A DNA stretch of 64,000 bases from Onchocerca lupi (taxonomy: Eukaryota > Nematoda > Chromadorea > Rhabditida > Onchocercidae), in NCBI GenBank assembly GCA_028564675.1, contig JAOVVO010000064.1, positions 62,001-126,000 on the forward strand, written 5' to 3'. Below, piece by piece: positions 10,618-22,629 of the stretch (the first letter of the stretch is position 1; the number at the start of each line of letters is the position of its first letter). The notes below the pieces were generated by a model. The model was not told where the DNA came from. It did no database searches and was given only the letters and a program-made list of their open reading frames with translations. The translations under genes were made by a program, and so were the position numbers.

Positions 10618-12125
10618 CTAGCTGGACCCGGCCACGCGGAGTGTGGCCGATCCAGCTATTCTATAATGGCCGACCACGCTTCGCATGTCAGGCTCCGCTA
10701 ATCTATTTAAATAAAAATATCAATATTTGTTCGTTCAAAATCTTAAACCGCCGAAAGTTTTAAACACGCGCCTTATCTATATTAATTCAGAATCTTAGAT
10801 ATCGAAAATTCCTTACCTATTGCTCTGAAATTTTGGCACAATTTTGCATTCGAATACGCACATGTTTTTACACACACATTGCTATTGTTTAGTCTGGTTA
10901 AGTGGAAAAAAAGAAAAGAGAAATCGCGTGTTTTTAGTGCTGGGAAAAAAAAAAACTGATACTTTGTGATTTGATTTGTAGTTTGGTTGGATTATGAAGA
11001 AGTTTTTTGCATCTTGTGTGACGGAAATTAATGCTGTTGAGAAACGTTTTATTGATTGATGAAGAGTTTTTTTTTCGTAACAAACAATTTGGGTTATTTT
11101 TTTCTTTGTCGCTAATAGAGAAGAATACTGTTCAAGTGAATTGTCGGATTACTGCTATTATTGCGTCGTTTTGAACTGTCGAACTAGAACCCCTTGAAAC
11201 TCCGAATCGTTGCTGTTGCTGAGTCGATTTTTGTCGTTCATTTGTGAATTGGAGCGTTTTGGTGGTAAACATGTTTGTCGTCCCTTCAAAACTATATCGC
11301 GCCACTTACCTTTAATATTTCTTGTTTATAATTATTGACATGGCGTTATTTGACATCTTTTTCGCCCACGTCTAATATGTTTAATTTCACAATACTTGTG
11401 GTATACAATATATTTTTTGTTGTTCCAATGTTTTTGTAGATACAAAGAATGTCTGGTTTGCCGACTCTTGAACACGGAACATATAATTGTCCATGTGAGA
11501 AGCAATCCGTATCTAAGTCAAAACCCGTACAATTCTAAACATTGACCCTGAGCTTTGTTGATGGTAAATGTAAATGCCAATCGAATTGGGAATTGCAATC
11601 TGTTAAGCTGAAATGGCATATCTATTGGAATTATAGGAATGCGAGGAATAAGGACATCTTCACTTTGAAGGGTCTTGTGACGATTATTGCCTCTATGACG
11701 TTGCTCATTAATTTTTTTACTGCAAGTCACGTGCCATTGCAAACTTTTGGCTGGTTGATATTTCGCAACATGATAATTGGCACGCCGATTTTCAATTGAA
11801 ATACGTGCATTGGCATCCCCGGCAGATCGAGTGAATTCAAAAATTCTTTTGGATTCGTAACCGCTTCATTTGCTTCCACAACAGTGTCGACGGACTTATA
11901 TGTGACTGTCTCGCTTTGAATGTTAGAATAATATTGCCAAGTTCGTCGACGTCTTTGCTCCTGGCCGCAAGCATAACCCGTTCACTAAGCTATTCATGAT
12001 TCTTATAATTACTCTAAATATCGGAAAATACTTTTTCAACAAACTCTTCATTTGACATTACTAAATTGCAGAAGTTATGAGGCAGTGAAAATCGTCCTGT
12101 ATCAGATGAACCGGTAGCGCTAATA
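10618..12125 (-). mobile_element. Decayed Helitron, 3' portion (copy A)
   Basis: The element runs on the minus strand and ends with CTAG at 10621-10618, followed by T as expected for a Helitron target site. Just inside are GC-rich hairpins: GGCCAC/GTGGCC at 10630-10648 and a second around 10672-10689. Further inside (about 11410-12125) lies the C-terminal part of a Pif1-type Helitron helicase. The 5' end (TC terminus, Rep domain) was not found, so the right border is only the limit of recognisable helicase. Two related remnants occur at 41.0-41.8 kb and 44.0-45.5 kb. Confidence 0.85.
11410..12125 (-). pseudogene. Helitron Pif1-like helicase fragment
   Basis: Minus-strand pieces read, in order, GRFSLPHNFCNLV, two in-frame TAG codons within a region like NYKNHE-LSERVMLAAR, then DVLIPRIPIIPIDMPF, RLQFPIRLAFTFTINKAQGQ and, after a one-base frameshift, FSHGQLYVPCSRVGKPD. 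These are the final conserved blocks of Helitron helicases (FPIRLAF..TINKAQGQ and the YVACSRV block). Stops and frameshifts show that it no longer encodes a working protein. Confidence 0.9.
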
Positions 12126-12626
12126 ACACTTATTTTTTGGTGAACAGTTTAACATCAACAGTGTATTAACTGGTACCAACATCACGCGCACCTCCAGTCT
12201 TAGTATAAACAGTCTGTTATTGATAAAGTTTGCGTATTTTGTTATATTAAAAATAGTCTCGCGCAAGCAATCCATCATATTTTTCATAACTATCCTTTAA
12301 AGGTAAAGTTAACAACATTTTTTCTGGACCAAAGCTCATTCTTTCTGGATTAACAGTCAACAACTTCTTCTTGCTCCATTATAAAAACATCACTTCTTGA
12401 TCAACGTATACATTTCACAAATTTTTCTTTTCTTTGCTCTTACTTCCTATATATCACTTTATTTTCATTTCATTATTTGCGCTATAATAATTGTGATTTT
12501 ATTATTCGCAAAGTCTATAATTAACACCAGATAAAGGATTTGCTACCAAACCTCTTCAGCAATCATCCCACACCATCTCAAATAACTACATCAAGCTCAT
12601 CCAAACAATCACCTTAAGATATCTTC

Positions 12627-12662
<36 letters not shown>

Positions 12663-14164
12663 CAAACAATTTCCAACGCCATTCATTCATTCAATCCTTT
12701 GCTATGATCGATATTCGTCCAGTCGTTTTTTTAAAACTTCATCAAATTTTATCAATTTTCAATACCTATGACTCGCAAACAACTTTCCTACTATTAGAAC
12801 GAAGTTCGATTGTATCTGATTTAACTTCCAGACTTCATCAAATCCTATGAATTTCCAACATTAATAATCTCAGATTATTCTCTTCTATGATGTTCATTAA
12901 TTCACTGTGTACCATAGTTGTGGCTAATAAAATTGGTCATATCAAGGACTTTATTACATAACAAAATCATCTTTATCAAGTTCCAATTCCCAAACAAAAA
13001 ATCTTTCACAAATTACTTTCAAAACAACCGAATTTAAAATGGAATAACAAATAAAAATTGTGGGAACTATTCCTCATCATCCCTCTTCTATTAGTTATTA
13101 CTTGCAAATGAGTACCATCTCTTTTCGCCTTTTGTGTGGAAATTTTTTTATGAATGCTTTAATTCCCATTAAATTGTGTTACTGTGAAAATAAGGATATA
13201 AACTGAAAAGATTGATAATCAAAACATTTGATACAGAATGCATATACGTATGTGAAAAAAAAGGTTAAACTTTATGTAAGTTTAGGTTCGTGCCATAAAT
13301 TTTTTTTTTCTCTCTATCTAGGAAAATTCTACGTTTAGACAATGTAATATTCACATTTGTACATTAAAGTAGAGATGAACTGCAGAAAAATGATAAATTT
13401 AGTTTTAAAAAGCATTTTAGTCAATCGATGACTGAGGTGTAAATAACATATAAATTCTATTCCGGAAGAATGAATGATAGAGAGAGCTATCACATCTTTT
13501 TTTTTCTAAAAAAAAATACCGTTTCATATGAATAAAAACTTGAGGAAGATAAAAATTATTTAGTTTATTTTATAGGAAATTTTTTATTTCTCACGGTCAA
13601 TTAAATTGAAATTCTAATAGGTAAAAGTTTCTTTATTAAGACAAAACAAGGCAACGACTCATTATGATCAAAATACAAAAATTGAAGAATGAAAAGCCAA
13701 TAATTCGTGAAGAAACACCGCCATGAAGCCATATGAGTTCATCTTTTATATTACATTCTGAAATTTTATAAATTCAATTTTCTCCATAATTCGTTTGCGA
13801 TATCGACAATCACTGACAAAAAATATTCAAAAGGTACTAGTACTCATTTCACGTTCTATGTTTCCAAGGCATTGACAAGTTTCCTTAAATTTTTTTTTGT
13901 AACGTTCAATTAAAAATTTAAACAGTACGAATTAGATAATTCCTATCAAAAAACTGAAAAAATGTATATGACAAGTCAGATTTTGTTCAGTAATAAAAAA
14001 ATAAATATTTCAGTCATAGAATTATCCTAAATTACTTAATCTATGGTGTGATTCTACCATATTCTAACGAGATTGCTGGAATCTTAGTCTGATGAAGCTC
14101 TTGCATTTCAAAAAAGGTATTGATGAAATGCAACGAAATGTTTCAAATTTTGATGAGGACTTAC
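12126..14164. other. Non-coding stretch, site of the missing AChE 3' exon
   Basis: AT-rich DNA with an A run of about 34 at 12627-12660. No gene was recognised. The terminal coding exon of the acetylcholinesterase should lie here on the minus strand because the exon ending at 14165 finishes in a GTAAGT donor, but no candidate could be chosen with confidence. Confidence 0.45.
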
Positions 14165-17100
14165 TATGATTTACAACAGCTTGAGCTTCAGAAAGCAGAC
14201 TACAGGATTTGCCATGTACATCAACATCAATTTGATGGCTGGTGCCAGTTATCTGATCATTAAGTACGAATGCTTTACGCGTTACTTTGTTATACTTTGG
14301 CCATTGTGGTCTGGGTACACTGCAAAAGAGTATATTTTAGGAGTGGACAACTAGGGACAATTTCCGACTAGAAGATTTGAAATTATATCTTTATAATTAA
14401 ATTAGAAAACATCATAGATTGTGGCCAAAAGTACCAATGATCATTGCTACCATAATTAATCAAAAACTTTTTAAACTTGGAAGAACGAACCCTTCAGCAG
14501 CGAAAGTGGTCCAGTACTTCATGATTGTTTCCGAAAAACGTCTCTCAGAATCAATTTGTGACTGTGAATATAGATGGCTATGCCTGAAAGGTTGCCCAAA
14601 TACATATTCAATTTCATAACCATGCATTACTCCCATCCATTTTGGCCATGGATTTGCTGAAGACCTGAAACAGAAAAAAAGAATATATTTAATCAGAAAC
14701 TAATATTGGAATCTAAAAATAATATGAAATCGAGTAATTAGTTAGAAATGAGAAATTTAACCAATATAGAATAAAAGCGATTATAATTGAGATAAATTAA
14801 GCTCAACATAAAAAGTAAATTAAGTTTAATATAGAATAAGTTTAACTTGACATTTCTGTTCCTTTCAACTTCAGATGCCAAGACTTCCACGAATCTTGTT
14901 TTAATCTTCCACTTTAAGATCCTTTTTTTTCAGAATGGGCTTGGAACTGCACAGCGAAGGAGTCAAATAGAAAGAGGTCCAGAGATGGACTGTTTGCTTT
15001 TTTGCTTCATCAATATGAAAGCTGGGGAAAACAGCTGGAGAAAGCAAAATCTAAATTGAAATGAATGTAAATTGAAATTTGAAATACCTTTTTGTAAAAT
15101 AATACATATACACGGAGCCATGAATATTATCGGCTAGAATATCAGCAAATTCGATCAAACTACATGTGAAGAAGAAATCTCCAATAAAGCGTGCAACGCC
15201 ATCACGTAATTTTTCTTGTGGATTTTCGCTTTCCGATATCTAAAAAACGTAAAGAAAGATAATTATAAAAATAGAGAAAACTGAAGTGAAATTAAAAATG
15301 ACTTACATAAGCCAAACTGCCGATGATTTTATTTCAATCATTAATTCAATAAAAATTGAGCCATTAAACTGACCTCCTCATATGCATGCAGCAGTGCATG
15401 TCTCACTAATTGAGAATCATCAAAATAGGGAATAAATGATTGGATTGAAGATGCGTATTGTGCTCTGAAATGAAATTATCATTAAATTTTGAAAATTTCC
15501 AATCATCAATAAGTTAAAAGTTTTAATGTTGCAGAAAAATAAATAGATTGGACAAAGAAAACTATTTCCAAGCTATTCCAATTTTATTTCTCGAAATATA
15601 AGACTTAAGCAGGGTTACTTACAAGAAAGAGAAGGAGAAAAATAAACCTATTAATCAAAGCTCGATTAGAGGGATCATCAGCAGATATAGTGTGATTGAA
15701 TTGAAAACCCATTTTAGGACTAAGAAAGTAATAAGGCAACCAGTATGTGCCTTCATCTTTCACTGAACCAATCAATACGCTTATATCCTTGATGAAATCG
15801 CGCATCTTCAATTTCGTAAATAAATTACCCTAAAAAAAAAACTACCAAATTGAAGTAAGCTATCATATCGATTTCGTCAAAATCTCTTTGCAAATGTTTT
15901 TTGGCGTAGCTAAAATTCAGAAGAATTGCGAGTTGCGATTTCAGAATTTCAAAATTATTCTGAAGAACGTAGTATTGATGAAGAGAAATGATGCTAGCCA
16001 AGAAATGAGCAAAGAATATTTGAAATTTTATAAAAAAAATTTACTGCTTTAAGGCATTATGCAACAGAAGGCATAGTTGCGCCTTTAGCGAAGCACAAAG
16101 CTAACCGAATGAATGATTCGTTAGTTTCGAACCTTGAAAAAATGTTCATCTTCTTCGACAGGCACAAATGGGAAAGTCATCGGCAGAATCTGTTCCACGG
16201 CAACAGCATCGGCAGCCTTCTATAAGTTCATACTTTTACTTTGCAGATGTCCAGAAAGTAAATGGTACTTCGGAACACGTTGAAAAATGACGCATACTAA
16301 GTTAAATTGCACTATTTATCATCGAACGGTAAAAAATTTGTATGGTCAAAGCCCTAGTTCAATTTATTTTACTTCATCTAAGACTGTTGATACTTCGTTA
16401 AAATTATTGGGAAAGATAGAAATTCACAGAAAAAGATGACCCATAGAATAATCTATAAATCTAACATTTCAGAATTTGGCTTTTATTTTTCTTCAAATAA
16501 TTAAACTTTCTAATTTGAAAATTCCAAATTTTAAAATTGGACTTCTTACTGTCGTGAATTAAATTATCAAATACCTGTATTTCTGCAGCAGGTGCTAGCC
16601 GGATGCATTGTGCAGTCAAGTCAACATCCAAATTTTTGCCTTGCCCAAGGGTACAGTTCAGTTTTTTTGCCAAAAACATCGACATTTGTAATGCCATGTC
16701 CTTTTCTTTTATGGCCCACGAATTTGCTATCGTGCCGCTCTACAGCAATGAAATTAGCGAAACTCTTCGCATTCTTGAATAAAATTTTAAAGATTGAATT
16801 TAAATTAAGATTAAATCAGCTCACCATCAACACTGCTCTTCGGAAATAACGGAAACTTCCTGGTGCGAAAAAATGAGCTGTCACCGATGCTGCACCGGCA
16901 CTTTCGCCAAATAATGTTATCTGCAAAATTTCTTTTTTTTTTTCTTTTTGTGGTTTCATTAAAATTTATAATTCATTATTTCGGTTTGTGAATTATCAAA
17001 ATTTACAAAAAACTTAATCTTTCTTAGCAATACCTTATTTGGATCACCACCAAATGAGTCAATATTTTCATAAATCCATCGTAAAGCAAGTTGCTGATCC

Positions 17101-19310
17101 ATTAGGCCCATATTACCAGGTATCGATGATTTGCTACCAAGATATAGAAAACCAAATGGTCCAAGTCTATAGTAAAAACAGAAATTAAATATCGTTCAAA
17201 AATTAATTACATATGAATATCAATATTTTCAATCAATTTTTTTTTTTTTTTTATAAAAATGCATTGTTGAAAGTTATTCTGTAAGAAAATATATATGCGA
17301 TGAAATCATTTTATATTCCAAAAGCCTTATAAGTGCATTTTAGTTTATAACAATGCATTGATTATCGAATTTTGAATCGAACAAAATCAAAATCCTCATT
17401 AAATAGCTTTTAGGAAGTACCATCCTTTTGGGAAGTAGCTATTTTCGTTTTTAGGAAATATCCATTCTCTATCAAAATTACAAAAAAATGGCGAAGTTTC
17501 TTCCGGCCTACTTCACCTAAATATTCCTACAGAGAACTTTTGAACGAAAGATTAAAATGTAATGCAGAACAACAGGTCAGCAACAAGTTAACACGATGCT
17601 TTACTGCTTCACCTGTAATTAATATTAATGATGATTGTTTTTTGATGGCTTGCAAGCATTCGCCCATCATAAAGGTCTAATGATGGTGAACCGGAATAAA
17701 AGCCACCGCCAAAAATCCATACCATTACTTTCCCGTCATGTTTCTCCGGTACCCACATGTTCAGTGCCAAACAATCTTCATCGTATACCTGTTTGACATA
17801 TTTTGTTTAGATAAACATAAAAGAAAACTTTGTAAAATTCCTAATTATCGTTAAAATTATCGAAAAACTACAGCTGCCGCAATAATTCACCAAATCAGTA
17901 GTTGATCGATCATCCTTCTCACTGTCGATAATCCTAAGTATCTAACTTTTGCTAAACTTACTAATCAAGTATCTTTTTAGTTTACTTGAATTTTGAAAAT
18001 ATTTACATATTTTCTCGAAAGCACATTAACTTTGCAATGAATAAACAGTTAATGACTGTGGTACTTTAATTTAAAGAAACTGGAACTAAAAATACTGGAA
18101 TTCTTTATCAAACTGACTAATACGATTTCGTTTTATCCTATCATAGTATCATTGGTCCATATGATAAGTAATGTAGAATTCTTTTCAACTTCTTATAGTA
18201 ATTAAATTTCAAAACATTTTTGCCTATTTTTAAGCAATGTCGGGTGAAAACTGTCAAAAAAATTGATATAACATGAAAAATCTCTTTTCTTTTTTTTTGC
18301 AAGACTAATTGTAAGAAACATGTAACCAAAGAGAAACTACATTTGGTGGATTCCACATTTCGGCTCCGGGAAATTGCGGGAATTGACTGTCTGGAGTAAT
18401 GTAACATGTTCGGGCAAGTTTCTGGGCATCCAGTTCTCCTTGCCACGGTTGAATCATTTCGGGTAATGCAAATCTTCGATTATTAATAGGTGGTTGGGCA
18501 AATGGAATCCCGAGGTAGGCATTTACAAATGTGTTATCGAATTTCTGCAATTAAATTAGCTTCAATTTGAATGAATTCATGAATTTCTAAAATTTTATCT
18601 ATCGAATTCAATAAAAACATTCATGGATTAACATTTATTTGAATCTACCAGAATTCTTCGCAATCCTTTTCATGCTTTTCTACTACAAATGTGATAGCTA
18701 TCGAAATATTTTATTTCTAATTAGTTTTTCATGCAATATATTTTATTTCCAGTTGCATGAATTCTTTTCATCCAATTTTTACATAAAATGCACTTTCTCT
18801 TTTGATTTTCTCATAAATCTTGCCCAAAGCAATATTTGCTTATCGGAGATGTTAATATATCCTTTGGAATGGATGTTGATTTCCACTATGATCATCAAAT
18901 TTTTTTTTTATCGTGAAGCGATCATCGCATTTCATATCATATCATATTATGATAAAACTATCCTCATTCATTGTCATTCAGAAAAATCTTTCATTCGTTC
19001 CTTACTTCTCACTCTAATATCTCAAAGTTATTGTTTGTCCTAATTATTATTTAATTATATAGACTACAATGATGGAGATTTTACCATTCTTACGGATATG
19101 TAACTGAATAACTTTTAAAATTTTAATATGTACTTTGAAATGCATTAACATTTTTAGAATATAAGATGAATTTACCTGCTTTACACCTCGAATAATGCCT
19201 AATTTAGTGTGGACGACGGGTTCATCTTGGTTTGGTATCTTGAAGGCATTAATCGTTTTGATTGTGGTGAACAAGAATAAATGAAAAGTCGCGAAGTACG
19301 GGTGCATCAT
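14165..19310 (-). CDS. ace: Acetylcholinesterase (ACE-type), final exon not placed
   Basis: Hydrolyses acetylcholine at cholinergic synapses; secreted or surface enzyme of the alpha/beta-hydrolase carboxylesterase family. Twelve exons on the minus strand: 19310-19176, 18544-18341, 17788-17613, 17166-17034, 16920-16825, 16739-16575, 16219-16133, 15829-15648, 15464-15374, 15239-15088, 14664-14491 and 14319-14165. All junctions are in phase (583 residues so far). A signal peptide (about residues 1-22, MMHPYFATFHLFLF...) precedes the domain. Seen: AEMWNPP with the choline-binding Trp (about W109), GGGFYSGSPSLDLYDG, catalytic Ser in GESAGA (about S223), Glu in VKDEGTYW (about E358), His in GVMHGYEIEYVFG (about H488), an FPFVPV acyl-pocket region and cysteines placed for the three conserved disulfides. 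The Trp plus the full triad favour true AChE over a generic esterase. The exon ending at 14165 has a GTAAGT donor, so a further exon should supply the C-terminal tail (amphiphilic or GPI type). Which ACE class this is cannot be settled here. Confidence 0.95.
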
Positions 19311-22300
19311 CGTTCGTCCACATCCTAATAAATCATCCTTGGCTGTGTGTCCTAAAATCCAACAAATTCTTGGGCCACATTTTTTCCTAGATAAGACTGA
19401 AAGGCAGTCTTTCTATGTTTTTGCTAGAAAAGTTTATGCAGATTTTTGAAAAATATCGAACATTTGAATGGCCATTTGTTGATTCGTTATGGTTAATCAT
19501 TTAAAAACTGTTTCAAAAAAAAAAAAAAAGCTACGTTAAACTACTAATATTCGATGATAATTTCAATTTAATCTTGAATAGACAAATAATAAATCTCCCC
19601 AGTACATGAATTACAATAAAAACTGAAAAAAAAAAAATTTTAAAACGTGTCATATTGACACATTTCTACGACACACAATAATAAATTGCAATTTTGCAAT
19701 TTCTGATTGCTGTAATTTAAATGATTTTTAATTAATTTAGCGTTAGTTATTCTAATAAATTCTTACGAATGAAATATCACTGTTCGCAAATGTATGCGTA
19801 ATATGCATATATTTATACTTTCAATCGTTGTCTTTTATCAAATAATAATTTGCAGAAAAAAAAATACTAAAATGAGAAGCGCAATGGAAAATTGAAAATT
19901 GGAATTGGAAAGAGTTTTCCACAAATAACTGTGAAAGGTTAAATCCATTTGTTGAAAATTTTTATTCGAACTATTTCGTTTACTAAATATTTAGCATTTC
20001 GAATAAAAATGAATGAGTGTATTTTCAGATTAGCTGAAAATAAAATTTAACTTGACCGAAATTTTAGATGTAGCATTTCTTCTTTCTTCAGTGCCTTCAC
20101 TTCCATTCTCTTCATCGAGCCTAGCTGTTTTTGCCTAACTCGCACCCTTTTTTCTTTCTCAGCCAAAGAAAAAATCTATGATATCAAAAAATGTGCGAAT
20201 TGAAATGTTTTGAAATTCTTTGAAATAAAGGAGAATATTTCTAAAAGAATTTCTCAATTATTTCCAATTTACAACCTTACTCAATTCAGATATTTTCTTT
20301 TCTTGCGATATTTGTTTATGGATTGTAAAAAAAAGAAAAAAATTCCAGATAATCAATGATATTCATTTTCAGAACTGCACAAACTTTCTGGTACAACATA
20401 ACCAATGAAGACGAAAATTTTTTCTCTCTTCTTCTCCCAATTTCCAATCTCATCAATTAAAAGTCGCTATAAATTTACTTGTTTTATTAAGGAATAAACT
20501 TTGGAAGACATTTCTCTACGTATTATTTCTTTCATAAACGAGCAAACAACTCATTTGTTGGAAATATACCACTGGAAATTCGCATTTTTTTTAAATGATA
20601 GTTTGAAGTTTAATTAAAAAATGCACCGCTATCAATTAATTTGCTTTTTTTGCTTAGAATCAAACATGTGCAGTAAAGATTTGAATTAAAATAATGATTT
20701 GAAATCTGAAAAGCCAGAAACTTACTGGCCACATAAATGATTTCCTGATCATTTTTTTGGAAATATCATATCACTCATAATTTGCTGAAATTTAACAATT
20801 TAGCCATTACGCTGAGGAATACAGTCTAGAAGAAAAATGTGCCTGTATTTTAGTTTTACTTAAACCAATTCTTTCGCCATGCCTAAAACTTCAATCGAAA
20901 TATGATTTCGAATTAGGATCCAGGTGTTACTAAGAAATTGAAAAAAAAAAAAGATATTCTTACAGTTCCGAAAGGAAGTAAAATAAAATCTGAGATGCAA
21001 AGAGAAAAAATTAGAAAGTTTGAGATTTGTTATATGCAGATAATTTGAAAAATAATGCAAATAATTGATAAAAATTTTAAGAATTTGATTTTCAATCCAA
21101 AATTTTCTGATAAACATTTGAAATTTGAAAATTTTTTCCACTTCTTCTTATACATTATACAAAATAATAATATTACAAATTGACAAAATATATTAAATTG
21201 CAAAAATCATTCCGAAATTTGAAAAAATAAATATTATGGCATTTATTTCAATTATTAAGTCGAATTCGACTTGTTAATTAACTACGAACATTCATACTTC
21301 ATCAACTCATATTCTCTTATTTAATATGATGCAGAAATTTTATCCGATATTTTTTGGAAAATTCAATTAATTTGTGTATAGTGAAGGAAATTGTAACTTG
21401 AGATGATTTATGCTTCGTTCTATTTTATTCTCCAAGTCTCACGCTTCAATAAATTGGAAAATTCATTTCATTTCATTCACACTGACAGCATACTATTTAT
21501 ATAGTCAGAGACATTTTTTTAAAATTAATTCAAAAGCAGATAAAAAGTTCCGAGGAAACTGATCACTGGGACAGGTTCGGAAATCGCTACTCGAAAAATG
21601 AAAAATAAAATTGTTGATATTTCGAATGCAGAAATTCTTTTCCGTGACAATGGAAAGGAAAAAGCCAGCAGAATCTTCATATGTATGAAAAACTCACTAT
21701 GATAAATTACAAATTTTCAAGCAAAAAATCTCCTCTCTTGGAAATGATGCAACTATTTCTTTTAATTGTACTAAAAATGTTCAATTTGCTGAGAAAAGAA
21801 AAAAAAAAAAAAAACTCAGAACAGTCAATCCTTTCTGACAATTAACTCTTATTTACTCATTTTAAAAGTTTAATCACGATATCTGTCATTAGACCTTATA
21901 CTGTCATGACAACAATAATATAAAATGTGAATCATTTCTGATACCTCTCGATTAAAAATCATCGATGCTTTTGTTGAACGGTGAAACTGTTATGAATATG
22001 AATATCAGTGGCTTTTATCAAGAAGCAATCTATGGATGTTACAACATCGAAACTATACCAGTTAAAATTTGAAATATTGACAACAAATGATGAGAAAGTC
22101 GAAGGTTTCTAAAATAAAGTATTTCAGAAGCTTCGAGAAGAAAGAAGAGTATGTCTTGGCCTGTTGTTCTTTAGATACTTACCATAAATTATAAAATGTA
22201 GCAGATTCTTAAACTCTAGCAATTTTGTAATTAAAATATAATATCATTTTCTTACTATACTACATGTTTTGGAGAAAAGTTGAACCCAAAAGCGATTACG

Positions 22301-22417
22301 TAATTCAATCGATTTTGAAAGTCATTTTAAGGTTTAAATTCTTCAATATGTGCGAGAAGGATTAGAAAACTAGCAATTGGATTCTAATTTTCTTCGAATG
22401 AATTTTCTCAGGTATTG
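19311..22417. other. Non-coding stretch upstream of AChE
   Basis: AT-rich, with short A runs and scattered small open frames that are low in complexity and lack recognisable domains (for example 20860-21141 minus). It should include the AChE promoter, but no specific element could be identified. Confidence 0.5.
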
Positions 22418-22629
22418 TCGGAAAAATCGAAATATTTTTTTGGAATATAAATATGATGGAATGATCAAAGTATTGTGTATATCTCGGAATAAAGGCCCTT
22501 GGCCAAGATATGGATAAGTGACTCATTTTATCTGCGAAATATTGAAAGTTTCTACTATACACAATATTTCGGTTATTTCATCATATCTATATTCCAAAAA
22601 AAAAAAAAAATATTTCGGTTTTTCCAACC
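22418..22629. repeat. MITE-like imperfect inverted repeat
   Basis: Arm 22418-22481 (GGAAAAATCGAAATATTTTT, GGAATATAAATATGATGG, GTGTAT) is the inverse of arm 22555-22629, with a spacer of about 73 bp. The arms differ by substitutions and A-run length. A third related arm lies at 10538-10602, so this is a dispersed family and not a local accident. No ORF inside. A hairpin-forming, non-autonomous element is the best reading. Confidence 0.7.

Noticed and set aside
11542..11799. Plus-strand frame over Helitron copy A
   Set aside because: It is the antisense shadow of the minus-strand helicase fragment.
18639..19043. 134-codon plus-strand open frame
   Set aside because: It is antisense within the first intron of the acetylcholinesterase, is rich in Phe, Ile and Ser from AT composition and has no recognisable motif.
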